Shown here piece after piece: positions 19,561 through 28,461 of a stretch of DNA of 64,000 bases (its first letter is position 1; every line of letters starts with the position of its first letter). The notes under the pieces are model-generated. The model saw only the letters and a list, made by a program, of their open reading frames with translations, did not search any database and had not been told where the DNA came from. A program made the translations under genes and the position numbers. The stretch is taken from assembly GCF_009193255.1 (NCBI RefSeq), contig NZ_WACG01000001.1, positions 1 through 64,000 on the forward strand, in the 5' to 3' direction. This DNA comes from Arthrobacter koreensis (GTDB lineage Bacteria > Actinomycetota > Actinomycetes > Actinomycetales > Micrococcaceae).

Positions 19561-21264
19561 TCAACCGCAGTAAGCCCCGGTGGAAGCCGAGTTGACCATC
19601 TTGGCGTACTTGGACAGGACGCCCTTGGTGAACTTGGCCGGCAGCGGCTCCCACCCGACCTTGCGGGCTTCGAGCTCTTCGGGCTCCACGAGCAGGTCGA
19701 AGGTGCGGGCTGCGATGTCCACGCGGATGCGGTCGCCGTCCTTAACAAAGGCGATGGGCCCGCCGTCGACTGCTTCCGGAGCAACGTGGCCGATGCACAG
19801 GCCGGTGGTGCCGCCGGAGAAGCGGCCGTCGGTCAGCAGGAGCACGTCCTTGCCCAGGCCTGCGCCCTTGATGGCGCCGGTGATGGCGAGCATCTCGCGC
19901 ATACCGGGGCCGCCCTTGGGGCCTTCATAGCGGATGACGACGACGTCCCCGGCGTGGATTCCGCCGGCGTCGAGCGCGTCCAGGGCACCCTGCTCGCGCT
20001 CGAAGACGCGTGCGGTGCCTTCGAAGACATCGGCGTCGAAGCCTGCGGACTTTACGACGGCGCCTTCCGGTGCCAGCGAGCCCTTCAGGATGGTGATGCC
20101 GCCGGTCTTGTGGATCGGGTTGTCGATGGCACGGAGCACCTTGCCGTCGGGATCCGGCGGGTTGATGGCTTCGAGGTTCTCGGCAACGGTCTTGCCGGTG
20201 ACGGTGAGGCAGTCGCCGTGCAGCAGGCCGGCGTCGAGCAGCGCGCGCATGATGACGGGCACGCCGCCGATCTTGTCGACGTCGTACATGACGTAGCGGC
20301 CGAACGGTTTGAGGTCACCCAGATGGGGAATCTTGTCGCCAATGCGGTTGAAGTCCTCGAGCGTGAGGTCAACCTCCGCTTCACGGGCGATCGCCAGCAG
20401 GTGGAGGACGGCGTTGGTGGAACCGCCGAAGGCCATGGTGACGGCTATGGCGTTCTCGAAGGCCTTCTTGGTCATGATGTCGCGTGCCGTGATGCCCTTG
20501 CGCAGCAGGTTCACGACGGCTTCGCCGGACTTGCGGGCGAATTCGTCGCGGCGCCGGTCAGCCGAGGGCGGTGCGGCCGAGCCGGGCAGGGACATGCCCA
20601 GTGCCTCGCCGATGCAGGCCATGGTGTTGGCGGTGTACATGCCGCCGCAGGCACCTTCGCCGGGGCAGATGGCCCGTTCGATGGTGTCCAGGTCCTTAAG
20701 GCTCATCTTGCCGGCGGCGCAGGCACCAACGGCTTCAAAGGCGTCAATGAGGGTGACTTCCTTCTCGGTTCCGTCTTCGAGCTTGGCGAAGCCGGGCATG
20801 ATCGAGCCGGCGTAGAGGAACACGCTGGAGAGGTCGAGGCGGGCGGCAGCCATCAGCATGCCGGGCAGGGACTTGTCGCAGCCGGCCAGCAGGACCGAAC
20901 CGTCCAGGCGCTCTGCCATCATCACGGTCTCGACGGAGTCGGCAATGACTTCGCGGGACACCAGGGAGAAGTGCATGCCTTCGTGGCCCATTGAAATACC
21001 GTCAGAGACGGAAATGGTGCCGAACTGCATGGGGAACCCGCCTCCGGCGTGCACCCCTTCCTTGGCACCCTGGGCCAGCCGGTTCAGGGAGAGGTTGCAG
21101 GGAGTAATTTCGTTCCAGGAACTCGCAATACCGATCTGTGGCTTGGCGAAATCGTCATCGCCCATGCCAACCGCACGGAACATGCCGCGCGCAGGCGCCG
21201 CATGGATACCGTCGGTCACGACTCGGCTGCGGGGTTTGATGTCAGGGGTGCTCTCCGTGGTCAT
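19561..21264 (-). CDS. ilvD: Dihydroxy-acid dehydratase
   Basis: A 567-residue iron-sulfur dehydratase that forms the 2-oxo acids of valine and isoleucine synthesis. Cluster cysteines are in [21 protein letters not shown] and the following [14 protein letters not shown] signature region; [20 protein letters not shown] is the C-terminal signature. Full length for the family. It lies upstream of ilvB on the same strand but has its own terminator, so the two are probably separate transcripts. Confidence 0.96.
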   Translation of the reverse strand: MTTESTPDIKPRSRVVTDGIHAAPARGMFRAVGMGDDDFAKPQIGIASSWNEITPCNLSLNRLAQGAKEGVHAGGGFPMQFGTISVSDGISMGHEGMHFSLVSREVIADSVETVMMAERLDGSVLLAGCDKSLPGMLMAAARLDLSSVFLYAGSIMPGFAKLEDGTEKEVTLIDAFEAVGACAAGKMSLKDLDTIERAICPGEGACGGMYTANTMACIGEALGMSLPGSAAPPSADRRRDEFARKSGEAVVNLLRKGITARDIMTKKAFENAIAVTMAFGGSTNAVLHLLAIAREAEVDLTLEDFNRIGDKIPHLGDLKPFGRYVMYDVDKIGGVPVIMRALLDAGLLHGDCLTVTGKTVAENLEAINPPDPDGKVLRAIDNPIHKTGGITILKGSLAPEGAVVKSAGFDADVFEGTARVFEREQGALDALDAGGIHAGDVVVIRYEGPKGGPGMREMLAITGAIKGAGLGKDVLLLTDGRFSGGTTGLCIGHVAPEAVDGGPIAFVKDGDRIRVDIAARTFDLLVEPEELEARKVGWEPLPAKFTKGVLSKYAKMVNSASTGAYCG

Positions 21265-21424
21265 AGCAAAATCCTATTCCTTCCGCGTCCGGGCCGGCGC
21301 ATCCGGAGGCGGCGCCGGGGGCCGTGTTACGCGCGGGTTACGCGGACTGCACAGCCGAATGAACTTTGCCTGCAGCCCCGGCGCGCTTCCCCCGATGGGG
21401 GTGCGTGTCCATACACTGGGGAGC

Positions 21425-21865
21425 ATGAGTGCGGAAACAGGACCGGAAGAAAGCCATGGCAGCGACGAACTGAAGTCCGCCCTTCGCCGCGTCTTCGACT
21501 CCCAGATGCCGAATTACGGTGACTACAACCTTGTCTGCGCCACTCCCCTGCCGGGTTCAGCGGGCTACTTTGTCCTGGGCTACCGGTGGAGTCCTCCCGA
21601 GCTGGTGTTCGCACCGTTCGAAACCGGTTCGCTGGAGGGCCTTGAACCGCCCACTGCGGTAAATACCACCAACCTTTCCCATGCCGATGAGCTGGCACCG
21701 GGAAGCTATGAGGTAGGAACCAGCACCGGAAGGGTGTTCCGTTTCGGAGTTGAAGCCGAGGCAGCACTCCCGGCCGCAGCCGGGGGCACGAACCGGGTCC
21801 TCCGCCAGCACGGTGACCGGTCCGACTTCAACTCCTTCCTGGACGTCTTCCTGGACCTGGCGTAG
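21425..21865 (+). CDS. Conserved-looking hypothetical protein
   Basis: A 146-residue soluble protein starting at ATG 21425 with GGGGAG just upstream. The longer open frame runs antisense through ilvD and is not used. The sequence has an acidic N-terminus (SAETGPEESHGSDELKSALRRVF), then an Arg/Trp/Pro-containing beta-rich segment (GYFVLGYRWSPPELVFAPFE), and ends FNSFLDVFLDLA. I do not recognise a family. It converges with the hydroxyacid dehydrogenase gene with only 3 bases between stops, and codon use matches its neighbours. Confidence 0.7.
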   Translation: MSAETGPEESHGSDELKSALRRVFDSQMPNYGDYNLVCATPLPGSAGYFVLGYRWSPPELVFAPFETGSLEGLEPPTAVNTTNLSHADELAPGSYEVGTSTGRVFRFGVEAEAALPAAAGGTNRVLRQHGDRSDFNSFLDVFLDLA

Positions 21866-21868
21866 GCG

Positions 21869-22825
21869 TCAGCCGCGCTTCCAGGGTCCGGACTGGACCA
21901 GGTTTAGTGGATCTTCCCCGGCGGCCAGCCGCTGTACCTGCCGGCGCAGGAACTCCTCGATCCGTGGCGTGAACGCGTCCGAGTTCCCGCCGACGTGCGG
22001 GGTGATGATGGCATTGGCGCAGCCCCACAGGGGATGGCCGGCCGGCAGCGGTTCCGGATCCACGACGTCGAGGGCGGCGCGCAGCCTGCCCGATACGACC
22101 TCCCGGGTCAGGGCGTCCGTGTCAACCACGGGTCCGCGTGCCACGTTGACCACCAGCGCGCCGTCCGGCAGGGCGGCGAGGACCTGTTCACCGACGAGGC
22201 CGCGGGTGGATTCGTTAAGCGGCGTGATGACCACGAGGACTTCGGTATCCGCGGCCAGGCGCACCAGTTCATCCGCGCCGTGGACCCGGCCGCCGTCGTC
22301 GTTCCGGGCCGTGCTGCCCACCCGGGTGAGCCGCACTTCGAACGGCGCCAGGCGGGAGGCGATTTCCCGGCCGATTCCGCCCACACCAACGAGCGTGACC
22401 TTCCGATCCGCAAGACCGGGGTACCGGTGGGGATTCCACCGGCTCTCCTGCTGGTCCCGTACGGCCGCATCGATACCCCGCAGCGAGGCAAGCATCAGGC
22501 CGACGGCGAGCTCAGCGGTGGCGGCTGCATGGACGCCCGCGGCGCTGGCAACGGCGGCGCCGCCCGCCACCTCCGGCAGACCGTCATAGCCGGTGGTCTG
22601 GGCCTGGAGGAGAAGGAGGTTCGGCACCCGCCGCAGGCCCTGCTGCCAGCCGTTCCCGCCCGCGTAGGGAGCAACGACGGCGTCGATGTCCGCGTAGTCA
22701 ACTCCCTCTGGATCCGATTCGAAGTCCCATAGCACTGCGCGCATTCCGCCGGGGAGCGGCGCGAGGGAATCAAGGAGCTGGCGGGTCGGTACGGTGATGG
22801 TGCGGACTTTTGGTTCGGCTGACAT
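21869..22825 (-). CDS. D-isomer-specific 2-hydroxyacid dehydrogenase
   Basis: A 318-residue NAD(P)-dependent enzyme of the glyoxylate/hydroxypyruvate reductase branch. The Rossmann motif is VTLVGVGGIGREIAS, and the catalytic set is Arg in NVARGPVVDTDAL, Glu in VVDPEPLPAGHPLW and His in ITPHVGGNSD. ATG 22825 with GGAAG upstream is the likely start; the frame stays open into the tRNA-Leu gene and that extension is rejected. It lacks the ACT domain of SerA. Substrate cannot be assigned; glyoxylate or hydroxypyruvate reduction is typical. Confidence 0.87.
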   Translation of the reverse strand: MSAEPKVRTITVPTRQLLDSLAPLPGGMRAVLWDFESDPEGVDYADIDAVVAPYAGGNGWQQGLRRVPNLLLLQAQTTGYDGLPEVAGGAAVASAAGVHAAATAELAVGLMLASLRGIDAAVRDQQESRWNPHRYPGLADRKVTLVGVGGIGREIASRLAPFEVRLTRVGSTARNDDGGRVHGADELVRLAADTEVLVVITPLNESTRGLVGEQVLAALPDGALVVNVARGPVVDTDALTREVVSGRLRAALDVVDPEPLPAGHPLWGCANAIITPHVGGNSDAFTPRIEEFLRRQVQRLAAGEDPLNLVQSGPWKRG

Positions 22826-22860
22826 GCTTCCATAGCCTAGCGGCGCTGCCCTGACGGCAA

Positions 22861-22895
22861 AGAAAAACACCCCGGCCTGATGGCCGGGGTGTTTT
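22861..22895 (-). terminator. tRNA-Leu terminator
   Basis: A strong 13-bp stem (AAACACCCCGGCC on the minus strand, 22894-22882, with 22877-22865) with a 4-base loop, followed by TTTTTCTTT. It lies 5 bases beyond the tRNA 3' end. Confidence 0.85.
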
Positions 22896-22899
22896 GCCG

Positions 22900-22984
22900 T
22901 GGTGCGCGAGGAGGGACTTGAACCCACACGTCCGAAGACACTGGAACCTAAATCCAGCGCGTCTGCCAATTTCGCCACTCGCGC
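22900..22984 (-). tRNA. tRNA-Leu (anticodon UAG)
   Basis: An 85-base gene including an encoded CCA. The acceptor stem GCGCGAG pairs with CTCGCGC, the long variable arm expected of a class II tRNA is present, the T-arm is GTGGGTTCAAGTCCCTC-like, and the anticodon stem CTGGA/TCCAG encloses TTTAGGT. The anticodon UAG is followed by G37, as in CUN-reading leucine tRNAs. Confidence 0.93.
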
Positions 22985-23037
22985 GCGGCAGCCAGGCCGG
23001 TTTCCCGGCGAAAGCCAGCCTTTAGTGTACCCGAGGT

Positions 23038-23505
23038 TCAGTCGAGACCGAGATCACGGCGCAGTTTGGCAACATGGCCGGTGGCTCGGACGTTGTACTG
23101 GGCGAGGGAAACCTTGCCCTCGGGATCGACAACCACGGTGGAGCGGATGAGCCCTTCGTAGGTTTTGCCGTAGTTCTTCTTCTCGCCCCAGGCGCCCCAG
23201 GCCTCGGCCACCGCGTGGTCCGGGTCGGAGAGCAGCGGGAAGTTCAGGGACTCGTCCGCGGCGAATTTCGCCAGTTTCTCCACCTTGTCCGGGGAGACGC
23301 CGAGGACGGAGTACCCCGATGCGGCAAGCGAGTTCAGGTTGTCCCGGAAATCGCACGCTTCCTTAGTGCAGCCGGGCGTTGCTGCTGCCGGGTAAAAGTA
23401 AACAATGACGCTGCGGCCGCGCAGGTCCGCCAGGGACTGGGCCGAGGAGTCCGAAGCCGTCAGGGTGAAGTCGGGCGCCTGGTCACCGGGGGTGAGTTTC
23501 GACAT
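23038..23505 (-). CDS. bcp: Thioredoxin-dependent thiol peroxidase (Bcp/PrxQ)
   Basis: A 155-residue cytosolic peroxiredoxin that reduces hydrogen peroxide and organic hydroperoxides. The peroxidatic cysteine is in YFYPAAATPGCTKEACDFRD, and the second cysteine five residues later is the PrxQ resolving cysteine. GDQAPDFTL at the N-terminus is typical. It is divergent from a MarR-family gene across 147 bases. A link between the two is plausible because MarR proteins often sense peroxides, but that MarR protein has no cysteine. Confidence 0.93.
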   Translation of the reverse strand: MSKLTPGDQAPDFTLTASDSSAQSLADLRGRSVIVYFYPAAATPGCTKEACDFRDNLNSLAASGYSVLGVSPDKVEKLAKFAADESLNFPLLSDPDHAVAEAWGAWGEKKNYGKTYEGLIRSTVVVDPEGKVSLAQYNVRATGHVAKLRRDLGLD

Positions 23506-23652
23506 AAGAGACTGGGCTCCTTAGGTATCAATTGAGCAAAGGCTGTGTCACAGGACGACAGCAGGCTTGCGGTTGGTTATCCTAGACACTGGATTTGTAG
23601 GCTATCCGATCAGGCCGCGTGAATCCGCACTCGAAAGGAAGAGTTCAGTTTT

Positions 23653-24159
23653 ATGCCGGATATGGAGCATTGGCCAACCGGTCGCCTCTTATCAACAGCT
23701 GCCCGCCTGGTTGAACATGCCTGGAATGAGCGGCTTGTTCGTATAGGAGTGACCCACGCGGGCGTCATCGCCCTTGGAGTCCTGGACAGCCAGGGACCCA
23801 TGACCCAGGCGCACCTCGCGCAGCTGGTCCGCGTACAGGCACAGACGATGGGCAAAACCCTTGCGCGCCTCGAAGCGCACGGGCACGTCACGCGTGTCCG
23901 CAATGACCTGGACAAGCGCAGCCACATGGTGTCCATCACTCCCGCGGGCGTTGAGGCCCTGCATGAGGCACAGGACATCGAACGCACCCTGCTCGACGGC
24001 GGAGAGCTGCTTTCCGAGGACCTCCGCAGCCAGCTGCGCACCGTCATCCGTGAACTGGGCAATCCGCGCTGGCACATGGCAGTGGATGTGCCGGGCCTCC
24101 CGGTACCCCTGGAAGCACCGCTCGAAGTCCCGGTGGACACAACGTCCCGGACCGCGTAG
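23653..24159 (+). CDS. MarR-family transcriptional regulator
   Basis: A 168-residue winged-helix regulator. The recognition region is MTQAHLAQLVRVQAQTMGKTLARLEAHGHVTRVRNDLDKRSHMV, with the conserved Asp-Lys-Arg of the wing. The start is ATG 23653 or 23662; GGAAG lies about a dozen bases upstream of the first. There is no cysteine in the translated sequence, so direct thiol sensing is unlikely. It is divergent from bcp and ends at a strong terminator. Target genes and ligand are unknown. Confidence 0.88.
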   Translation: MPDMEHWPTGRLLSTAARLVEHAWNERLVRIGVTHAGVIALGVLDSQGPMTQAHLAQLVRVQAQTMGKTLARLEAHGHVTRVRNDLDKRSHMVSITPAGVEALHEAQDIERTLLDGGELLSEDLRSQLRTVIRELGNPRWHMAVDVPGLPVPLEAPLEVPVDTTSRTA

Positions 24160-24181
24160 CGGCCGGACAACGAGCTTATTT

Positions 24182-24218
24182 ACGGGAGGGGCACACCATG
24201 ACGGTGTGCCCCTCCCGT
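24182..24218 (+). terminator. Terminator after the MarR gene
   Basis: A perfect 16-bp stem (ACGGGAGGGGCACACC, 24182-24197, with 24203-24218), 5-base loop, followed by GTTTAT. Confidence 0.85.
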
Positions 24219-24293
24219 GTTTATGCCCCCGCACTTCGCCGGCGCTGCGACAACCCCAAACACCTGGGGTAAAGTCCGCGGAAGGAGGTGGCA

Positions 24294-25142
24294 GTGACGG
24301 CAGAACCAGACCGGGAAACCTCCAGCGGGGACGGCAGCGAGACGGCCGAGGTGCTGGAAGAAGCGGCCGACAGCACGGGGCTTGACGTCCTTGCGCGGTC
24401 CGGATTCGCGGTCCTTGCCCTGCTCCACATCCTGATCGGTGCGATCGCCGCCGGCATTGCCTTCGGTGGATACGGGCAGGCGGAGACCAGCGGCGCCATC
24501 GGGCCCCTTGCCCGATCCGAACCCTTCGGCCCCCTGCTGATGTGGGCAGGCTGCATCTCCTGCGCCGCACTGGCACTGTGGCAGCTCGCCGAAGCCACCG
24601 TGCGCGTGCGCCGCGCTCCCCTGAAGAAGAGACTGGCCAAGGGTGTCTCCTCCGGGTCCCTGGTCCTGATCTACGGGAGCGTCGCTGCGACGTTCGCCGC
24701 GTTCGCCGCCGGCCGGGGCCGGGACTCCGGGGACAGTACTGCGGACTTCAGCGCCGCGGTCATCGATTCACCCGCGGGCTCCCCCGCACTGGGTGCCGTG
24801 GGTGCCCTCGTCCTGGGGATTGGCGGGTACTTCGTCTTCAAGGGCTGCGCACGCCGCTTCCGTCCCGAGCTGAGGCACTTTGCCCACACCTGCCGCGGGC
24901 ACCTGCTCAACGCGCTGGGCGTGGCCGGCCATGTGGGCAAGGGAATCGCTCTGGTCTTGGTGGGAATGTTGTTCATCGCCGCCGCCATCAACCACCGGGC
25001 GGAGGAGTCAACCGGGCTGGACGGCGGTCTGCAGGCCCTGCTGGACTATTCCTTTGGTGCGCCGCTGATCCTCGCGATTGCGGCCGGCCTCATCTGCTAC
25101 GGCATCTTCGCGCTGGCGCGGGCGCGCTGGGGCAGGATGTGA
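24294..25142 (+). CDS. DUF1206-type membrane protein
   Basis: A 282-residue integral membrane protein with six hydrophobic segments in three repeated pairs. The repeats are seen in the similar openings LARSGFAVLALLHILIG, LAKGVSSGSLVLIYGSV and LGVAGHVGKGIALVLVG. This is the layout of the DUF1206 family, common in actinobacteria and of unknown function. GTG 24294 is preferred over GTG 24288 because AAGGAGG (24282-24288) is then 5 bases upstream. The N-terminus is acidic and cytoplasmic. No operon partner. Confidence 0.8.
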   Translation: MTAEPDRETSSGDGSETAEVLEEAADSTGLDVLARSGFAVLALLHILIGAIAAGIAFGGYGQAETSGAIGPLARSEPFGPLLMWAGCISCAALALWQLAEATVRVRRAPLKKRLAKGVSSGSLVLIYGSVAATFAAFAAGRGRDSGDSTADFSAAVIDSPAGSPALGAVGALVLGIGGYFVFKGCARRFRPELRHFAHTCRGHLLNALGVAGHVGKGIALVLVGMLFIAAAINHRAEESTGLDGGLQALLDYSFGAPLILAIAAGLICYGIFALARARWGRM

Positions 25143-25152
25143 GCCGGGACAG

Positions 25153-25413
25153 CTAGGTGACCGGAACTTCAACCCATTCGGGTCCGCCCCGCCATCGCAC
25201 ATGCATGCTTCCCGGCGGACGGTACCCGCCGTGGTGATGCAGGTGGAATTCGACACCTTCTTCCGCGGCGAGGTTCATTCCAGCAGGCAGGTCCTGGGAC
25301 GTTGCCCCGGTCCGGGCGAGGTCCACCATCACCTCGTCGAGCTCTCCACCACTCGTATTGCGCAATACGTAGGTGTCCTTCGCGGGGTTCTCGATACGGA
25401 CTTCACCACTCAT
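25153..25413 (-). CDS. Small hypothetical protein
   Basis: An 86-residue soluble protein with no membrane segment. ATG 25413 has GGGAG 7 bases upstream. It includes NPAKDTYVLRNTSGGELDEVMVDLARTG and a His-rich stretch, VEFHLHHHGGYRPPGSMHVRW, which suggests a small beta fold with possible metal contact. I do not recognise a family. It converges with the DUF1206 gene with 10 bases between stops. Confidence 0.6.
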   Translation of the reverse strand: MSGEVRIENPAKDTYVLRNTSGGELDEVMVDLARTGATSQDLPAGMNLAAEEGVEFHLHHHGGYRPPGSMHVRWRGGPEWVEVPVT

Positions 25414-25543
25414 GGCAGGCTCCCGTGACTAGCGGCAGGCTGAGTCGCTTGGACAGCGGCTCCTTACCCCCAGTGATGCTACGGGAAGCGGCCCGGCCGC
25501 CGGAAGACTCCGCGGCCGGCAGTGACGCAGCAGGGGGCAAACG

Positions 25544-25588
25544 AAAAGCCCCGTGCTCCCGGCCAGTGGCCGGTCCGCACGGGGCTTT
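25544..25588 (-). terminator. Terminator of the first tRNA-Lys gene
   Basis: Stem AAAGCCCCGTGC (minus 25588-25577) with 25556-25545 and U residues after it, 9 bases beyond the tRNA 3' end. Confidence 0.75.
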
Positions 25589-25597
25589 CCTCAACTG

Positions 25598-25670
25598 TGC
25601 ACCCCCCGGGACTTGAACCCGGAACCCATTGATTAAGAGTCAATTGCTCTGCCAATTGAGCTAGAGGTGC
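25598..25670 (-). tRNA. tRNA-Lys (anticodon CUU), copy 1
   Basis: A 73-base tRNA with acceptor GCACCTC paired to GGGGTGC (one G-U), D-arm GCTC/GAGC, anticodon stem ATTGA/TCAAT enclosing CTCTTAA and T-arm CCGGG/CCCGG. CCA is not encoded. It is identical to the copy at 25870-25942. Confidence 0.94.
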
Positions 25671-25821
25671 GCGGTGGTGATCCTACGGAATGAAACTCCC
25701 CGGCGATCAGCACCGGGAAAATACTTTACCACCCTTTTTGCGTCCTGCCTAAACAGGTCCGCGGCCACCCTGCGGAGCCGAAAGGCAGCGGGGCGGCAGC
25801 AGCAGATCCGCCCCGGATCAT

Positions 25822-25860
25822 AAAAAAATCCGCCGCTCCATGAGCCGGAGCGGCGGATTT
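25822..25860 (-). terminator. Terminator of the second tRNA-Lys gene
   Basis: Stem AAATCCGCCGCTCC (minus 25860-25847) pairing with 25839-25826, followed by seven U residues; it starts 10 bases after the tRNA. Confidence 0.85.
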
Positions 25861-25869
25861 CCTCAACTG

Positions 25870-25942
25870 TGCACCCCCCGGGACTTGAACCCGGAACCCA
25901 TTGATTAAGAGTCAATTGCTCTGCCAATTGAGCTAGAGGTGC
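25870..25942 (-). tRNA. tRNA-Lys (anticodon CUU), copy 2
   Basis: Identical in all 73 bases to the copy at 25598-25670, and the next bases downstream (AGTTGAGGAAA on the minus strand) are also shared. The two copies are 272 bases apart, each with its own, unrelated terminator, indicating a local duplication. Confidence 0.94.
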
Positions 25943-26062
25943 GTGGCAGATGCTGAACGTGAACGGCGCTGGTAAAACCAGCTCTTCGCGCTCGGCAACG
26001 ACATGAAACTCTACCAGCACTTTTCGCGTGGCAAAAACCAAACCCGCCAAGTGAGAGCTGAT

Positions 26063-26455
26063 TCACAACGGGGTGCCGGGGTTCGTGGCTGCCTGGTTCG
26101 GCGGGACCATGAGCTCCCCGGGCCGGGATTGCCACTGCGGACCGTTGTGGACCACCCAGGTACGGCGCGGACCTCCGGTTCCTGCATCCAGCGAACTGAC
26201 CTCCACGGTTACGGTCCCCGGTGTGCCCGGCATCCCCTGCCGCCAGTCCGGCAGGTACGGATCCTTGCGCGCACTGATGGGCACAGAGCCCGCCGGGCCA
26301 GGATCCGGGATGTCCGCCCGGCTGCCTGGTTGGACGGGGATCCTGCGCAGCCGCTCCAGGAGCGCTGCCGCTGCCGCAGCTGCCAGCCCAATCGCGGCGC
26401 CGGCTGCGAGCGCCGCCAGCCCGGGCCGTCCGCTTCCCGCCGAAGAGGTACCCAC
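26063..26455 (-). CDS. Hypothetical membrane-anchored protein
   Basis: A 130-residue protein with one N-terminal hydrophobic helix (LAALAAGAAIGLAAAAAAALL, about residues 13-33) followed by a basic RLRR and a Pro/Gly-rich soluble region ending WVVHNGPQWQSRPGEL. The positive charges after the helix suggest a signal anchor. The start is GTG 26455; no good ribosome site is close, so the start is uncertain. No family recognised. It is divergent from the peptide-binding protein gene. Confidence 0.5.
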   Translation of the reverse strand: MGTSSAGSGRPGLAALAAGAAIGLAAAAAAALLERLRRIPVQPGSRADIPDPGPAGSVPISARKDPYLPDWRQGMPGTPGTVTVEVSSLDAGTGGPRRTWVVHNGPQWQSRPGELMVPPNQAATNPGTPL

Positions 26456-26671
26456 AATTCGACGCTACGGCCGGTCCTCCGCGCTGTCCACATGATCCGG
26501 GCAAAACCCTGCGCGGTGTGTAACCGAATTGTGACCCCGCTCAACACGCTTAGCGTCCCAAACCATCCCGCAGGTGCCGCTAGGCTCTGGGACTACACAT
26601 GTGTTCCACAACACATCGATGCGTCCGGCCAACCGGCAGGAACGCACCTCACGCCCAGAGGAGATAGAAAA

Positions 26672-28366
26672 ATGACCCTTGCTGGCAGATTCACTCTCAG
26701 CCGGCAGGCCCGGCGACGGGCTGCCGCCCTGACTGCCGGGCTGGCCATGAGCGCCCTGGTGCTCTCCGGCTGCGCCGAAAGCAACCGGGACGCAGCGGAC
26801 GACGGCGCCACAGCCTCCGAGGTTGACGGCACTTTCGTCTTCGCCGCTTCCTCCGATCCCAAGACCCTGGATCCCGCCTTCGCCTCCGACGGCGAGTCCT
26901 TCCGCGTCAGCCGCCAGATCTTCGAAGGCCTCGTGGGCGTAGAGCCCGGCACCGCCGATCCCGCACCGCTGCTGGCCAAGTCCTGGGAGACTTCCGAGGA
27001 TGCACTGACCTACACCTTCGATCTGGAGGAAGGCGTCTCCTTCCACGACGGAACGCCGTTCAACGCAGAGGCCGTCTGCGCCAACTTCGACCGCTGGTAC
27101 AACTTCACCGGTATCCAGCAGGCCGAAAGCCAGGCCTATTACTACAGCAAGCTCTTCAAGGGTTTCGCTGACACCCCGGAGACCGCCACCTACGAGTCCT
27201 GCGAGGCTCCGGCCGAGAACCAGGCAGTCATTACGCTGGCCAAACCCTTCGCGGGGTTCATCGCCGCTCTCTCCCTCCCCGCCTTCTCCATGCAGAGCCC
27301 GGCGGCGATGGAAGAGTACGCAGCAAACGAAGCTTCCGGCACGGCCGAGGCTCCCACACTGACCGCCTACGCCAAGGAACACCCCACCGGCACCGGTCCC
27401 TTCAAGTTCGAAGGCTGGGAAGTCGGCAACCAGATCACGCTGTCCGCCTACGAGGACTACTGGGGCGACCAGGGCCAGGTTACGGACATCATCTTCCGCG
27501 TCATCGATGATCCGAACTCCCGCCGCCAGTCCCTGCAGTCCGGCGACATTGACGGCTATGACCTGGTGGCTCCGGCCGACACGCAGGCCCTGGCCGACGC
27601 CGGGTTCAAGGTCATCCCGCGGGATCCCTTCACCATCCTCTACCTGGGCATGAACCAGAAGGTGGAGCAGCTCGCCGATCCCCTGGTGCGCCAGGCAATC
27701 TCCCACGCAATCGACAAGGAAGCGCTGGTCAACCAGACCCTGCCTGAGGGCACCAAGGTTGCCACGCAGTTCATCCCCGACGTCGTCAACGGCTACAACG
27801 AAGACGTCACCACATACGAGTACGATCCCGAGAAGGCCAAGGAACTGCTGGCGGAAGCCGGCTACCCGGACGGCTTCACGGTGGACTTCAACTACCCCAC
27901 CGGCGTCTCGCGCCCGTACATGCCGACTCCCGAGCAGGTGTTCTCCAACATCTCCGCACAGCTGGAAGAAGTGGGCATCAAGGTCAACCCGCAGCCGAGC
28001 AAGTGGTCCCCGGACTACCTCGACCGCGTCCAGGCCACTGAGGACCACGGCATCCACCTGCTCGGCTGGACCGGTGATTACAACGACACGGACAACTTCG
28101 TAGGCGTGTTCTTCGGCCAGGAGAAGCCCGAGTTCGGCTTCACTAACCAGGAGATCTTCGACCAGCTCGAGGCCGCCCGCCAGGTAAGCAGCCTGGAGGA
28201 GCAGACCCCGATGTACGAGAAGATCAACGACGACATTGCCAAGTTCGCCCCGGCCGTCCCGCTGGCACACCCGGCGCCGTCGCTCGCGTTCTCGGAGCGC
28301 GTGGATTCGTACCCCGCCTCCCCCGTGAACGACGAAGTGTTCAACCAGATCAAGCTCAACAAGTAG
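26672..28366 (+). CDS. Peptide ABC transporter substrate-binding lipoprotein
   Basis: A 564-residue family 5 solute-binding protein (DppA/OppA type) that captures oligopeptides or related ligands outside the cell. The signal peptide ends in lipobox LVLSGCAES, with lipid-modified Cys34. The mature part has the family hallmarks DPKTLDPAFASDGESF, GVSFHDGTPFNAEAVCANFDRWYN and DRVQATEDHGIHLLGWTGDYND. ATG 26672 follows GAGGAGAT. It is separated from the two permease genes by a terminator that read-through must pass, probably giving extra binding protein. Ligand unknown. Confidence 0.93.
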   Translation: MTLAGRFTLSRQARRRAAALTAGLAMSALVLSGCAESNRDAADDGATASEVDGTFVFAASSDPKTLDPAFASDGESFRVSRQIFEGLVGVEPGTADPAPLLAKSWETSEDALTYTFDLEEGVSFHDGTPFNAEAVCANFDRWYNFTGIQQAESQAYYYSKLFKGFADTPETATYESCEAPAENQAVITLAKPFAGFIAALSLPAFSMQSPAAMEEYAANEASGTAEAPTLTAYAKEHPTGTGPFKFEGWEVGNQITLSAYEDYWGDQGQVTDIIFRVIDDPNSRRQSLQSGDIDGYDLVAPADTQALADAGFKVIPRDPFTILYLGMNQKVEQLADPLVRQAISHAIDKEALVNQTLPEGTKVATQFIPDVVNGYNEDVTTYEYDPEKAKELLAEAGYPDGFTVDFNYPTGVSRPYMPTPEQVFSNISAQLEEVGIKVNPQPSKWSPDYLDRVQATEDHGIHLLGWTGDYNDTDNFVGVFFGQEKPEFGFTNQEIFDQLEAARQVSSLEEQTPMYEKINDDIAKFAPAVPLAHPAPSLAFSERVDSYPASPVNDEVFNQIKLNK

Positions 28367-28372
28367 CGGCGA

Positions 28373-28412
28373 AACGGACCGGGATCCAGCTGGCGCTGGG
28401 TCCCGGTCCGTT
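28373..28412 (+). terminator. Intra-operon terminator after the binding-protein gene
   Basis: Stem AACGGACCGGGATCCAGC (28373-28390) with 28395-28412, near-perfect 18 bp with a 4-base loop, followed by CTGTCCTTACC. It begins 6 bases after the stop and 50 bases before the permease start. Confidence 0.75.
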
Positions 28413-28461
28413 CTGTCCTTACCTTTTCCGCAGCCGTACCCCCGGCTGAGAAAGGACGCTC

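Noticed and set aside
20858-21424. N-terminal extension of the hypothetical protein at 21425
   Set aside because: Runs antisense through the start of ilvD; ATG 21425 has its own GGGGAG.
23505-23652. OxyR- or OhrR-type operator between bcp and the MarR gene
   Set aside because: Only short, poorly symmetrical repeats such as ATCC-N8-GGAT are present; none stands out from chance.
26465-28270. 601-codon minus-strand frame
   Set aside because: Antisense shadow of the peptide-binding lipoprotein gene.
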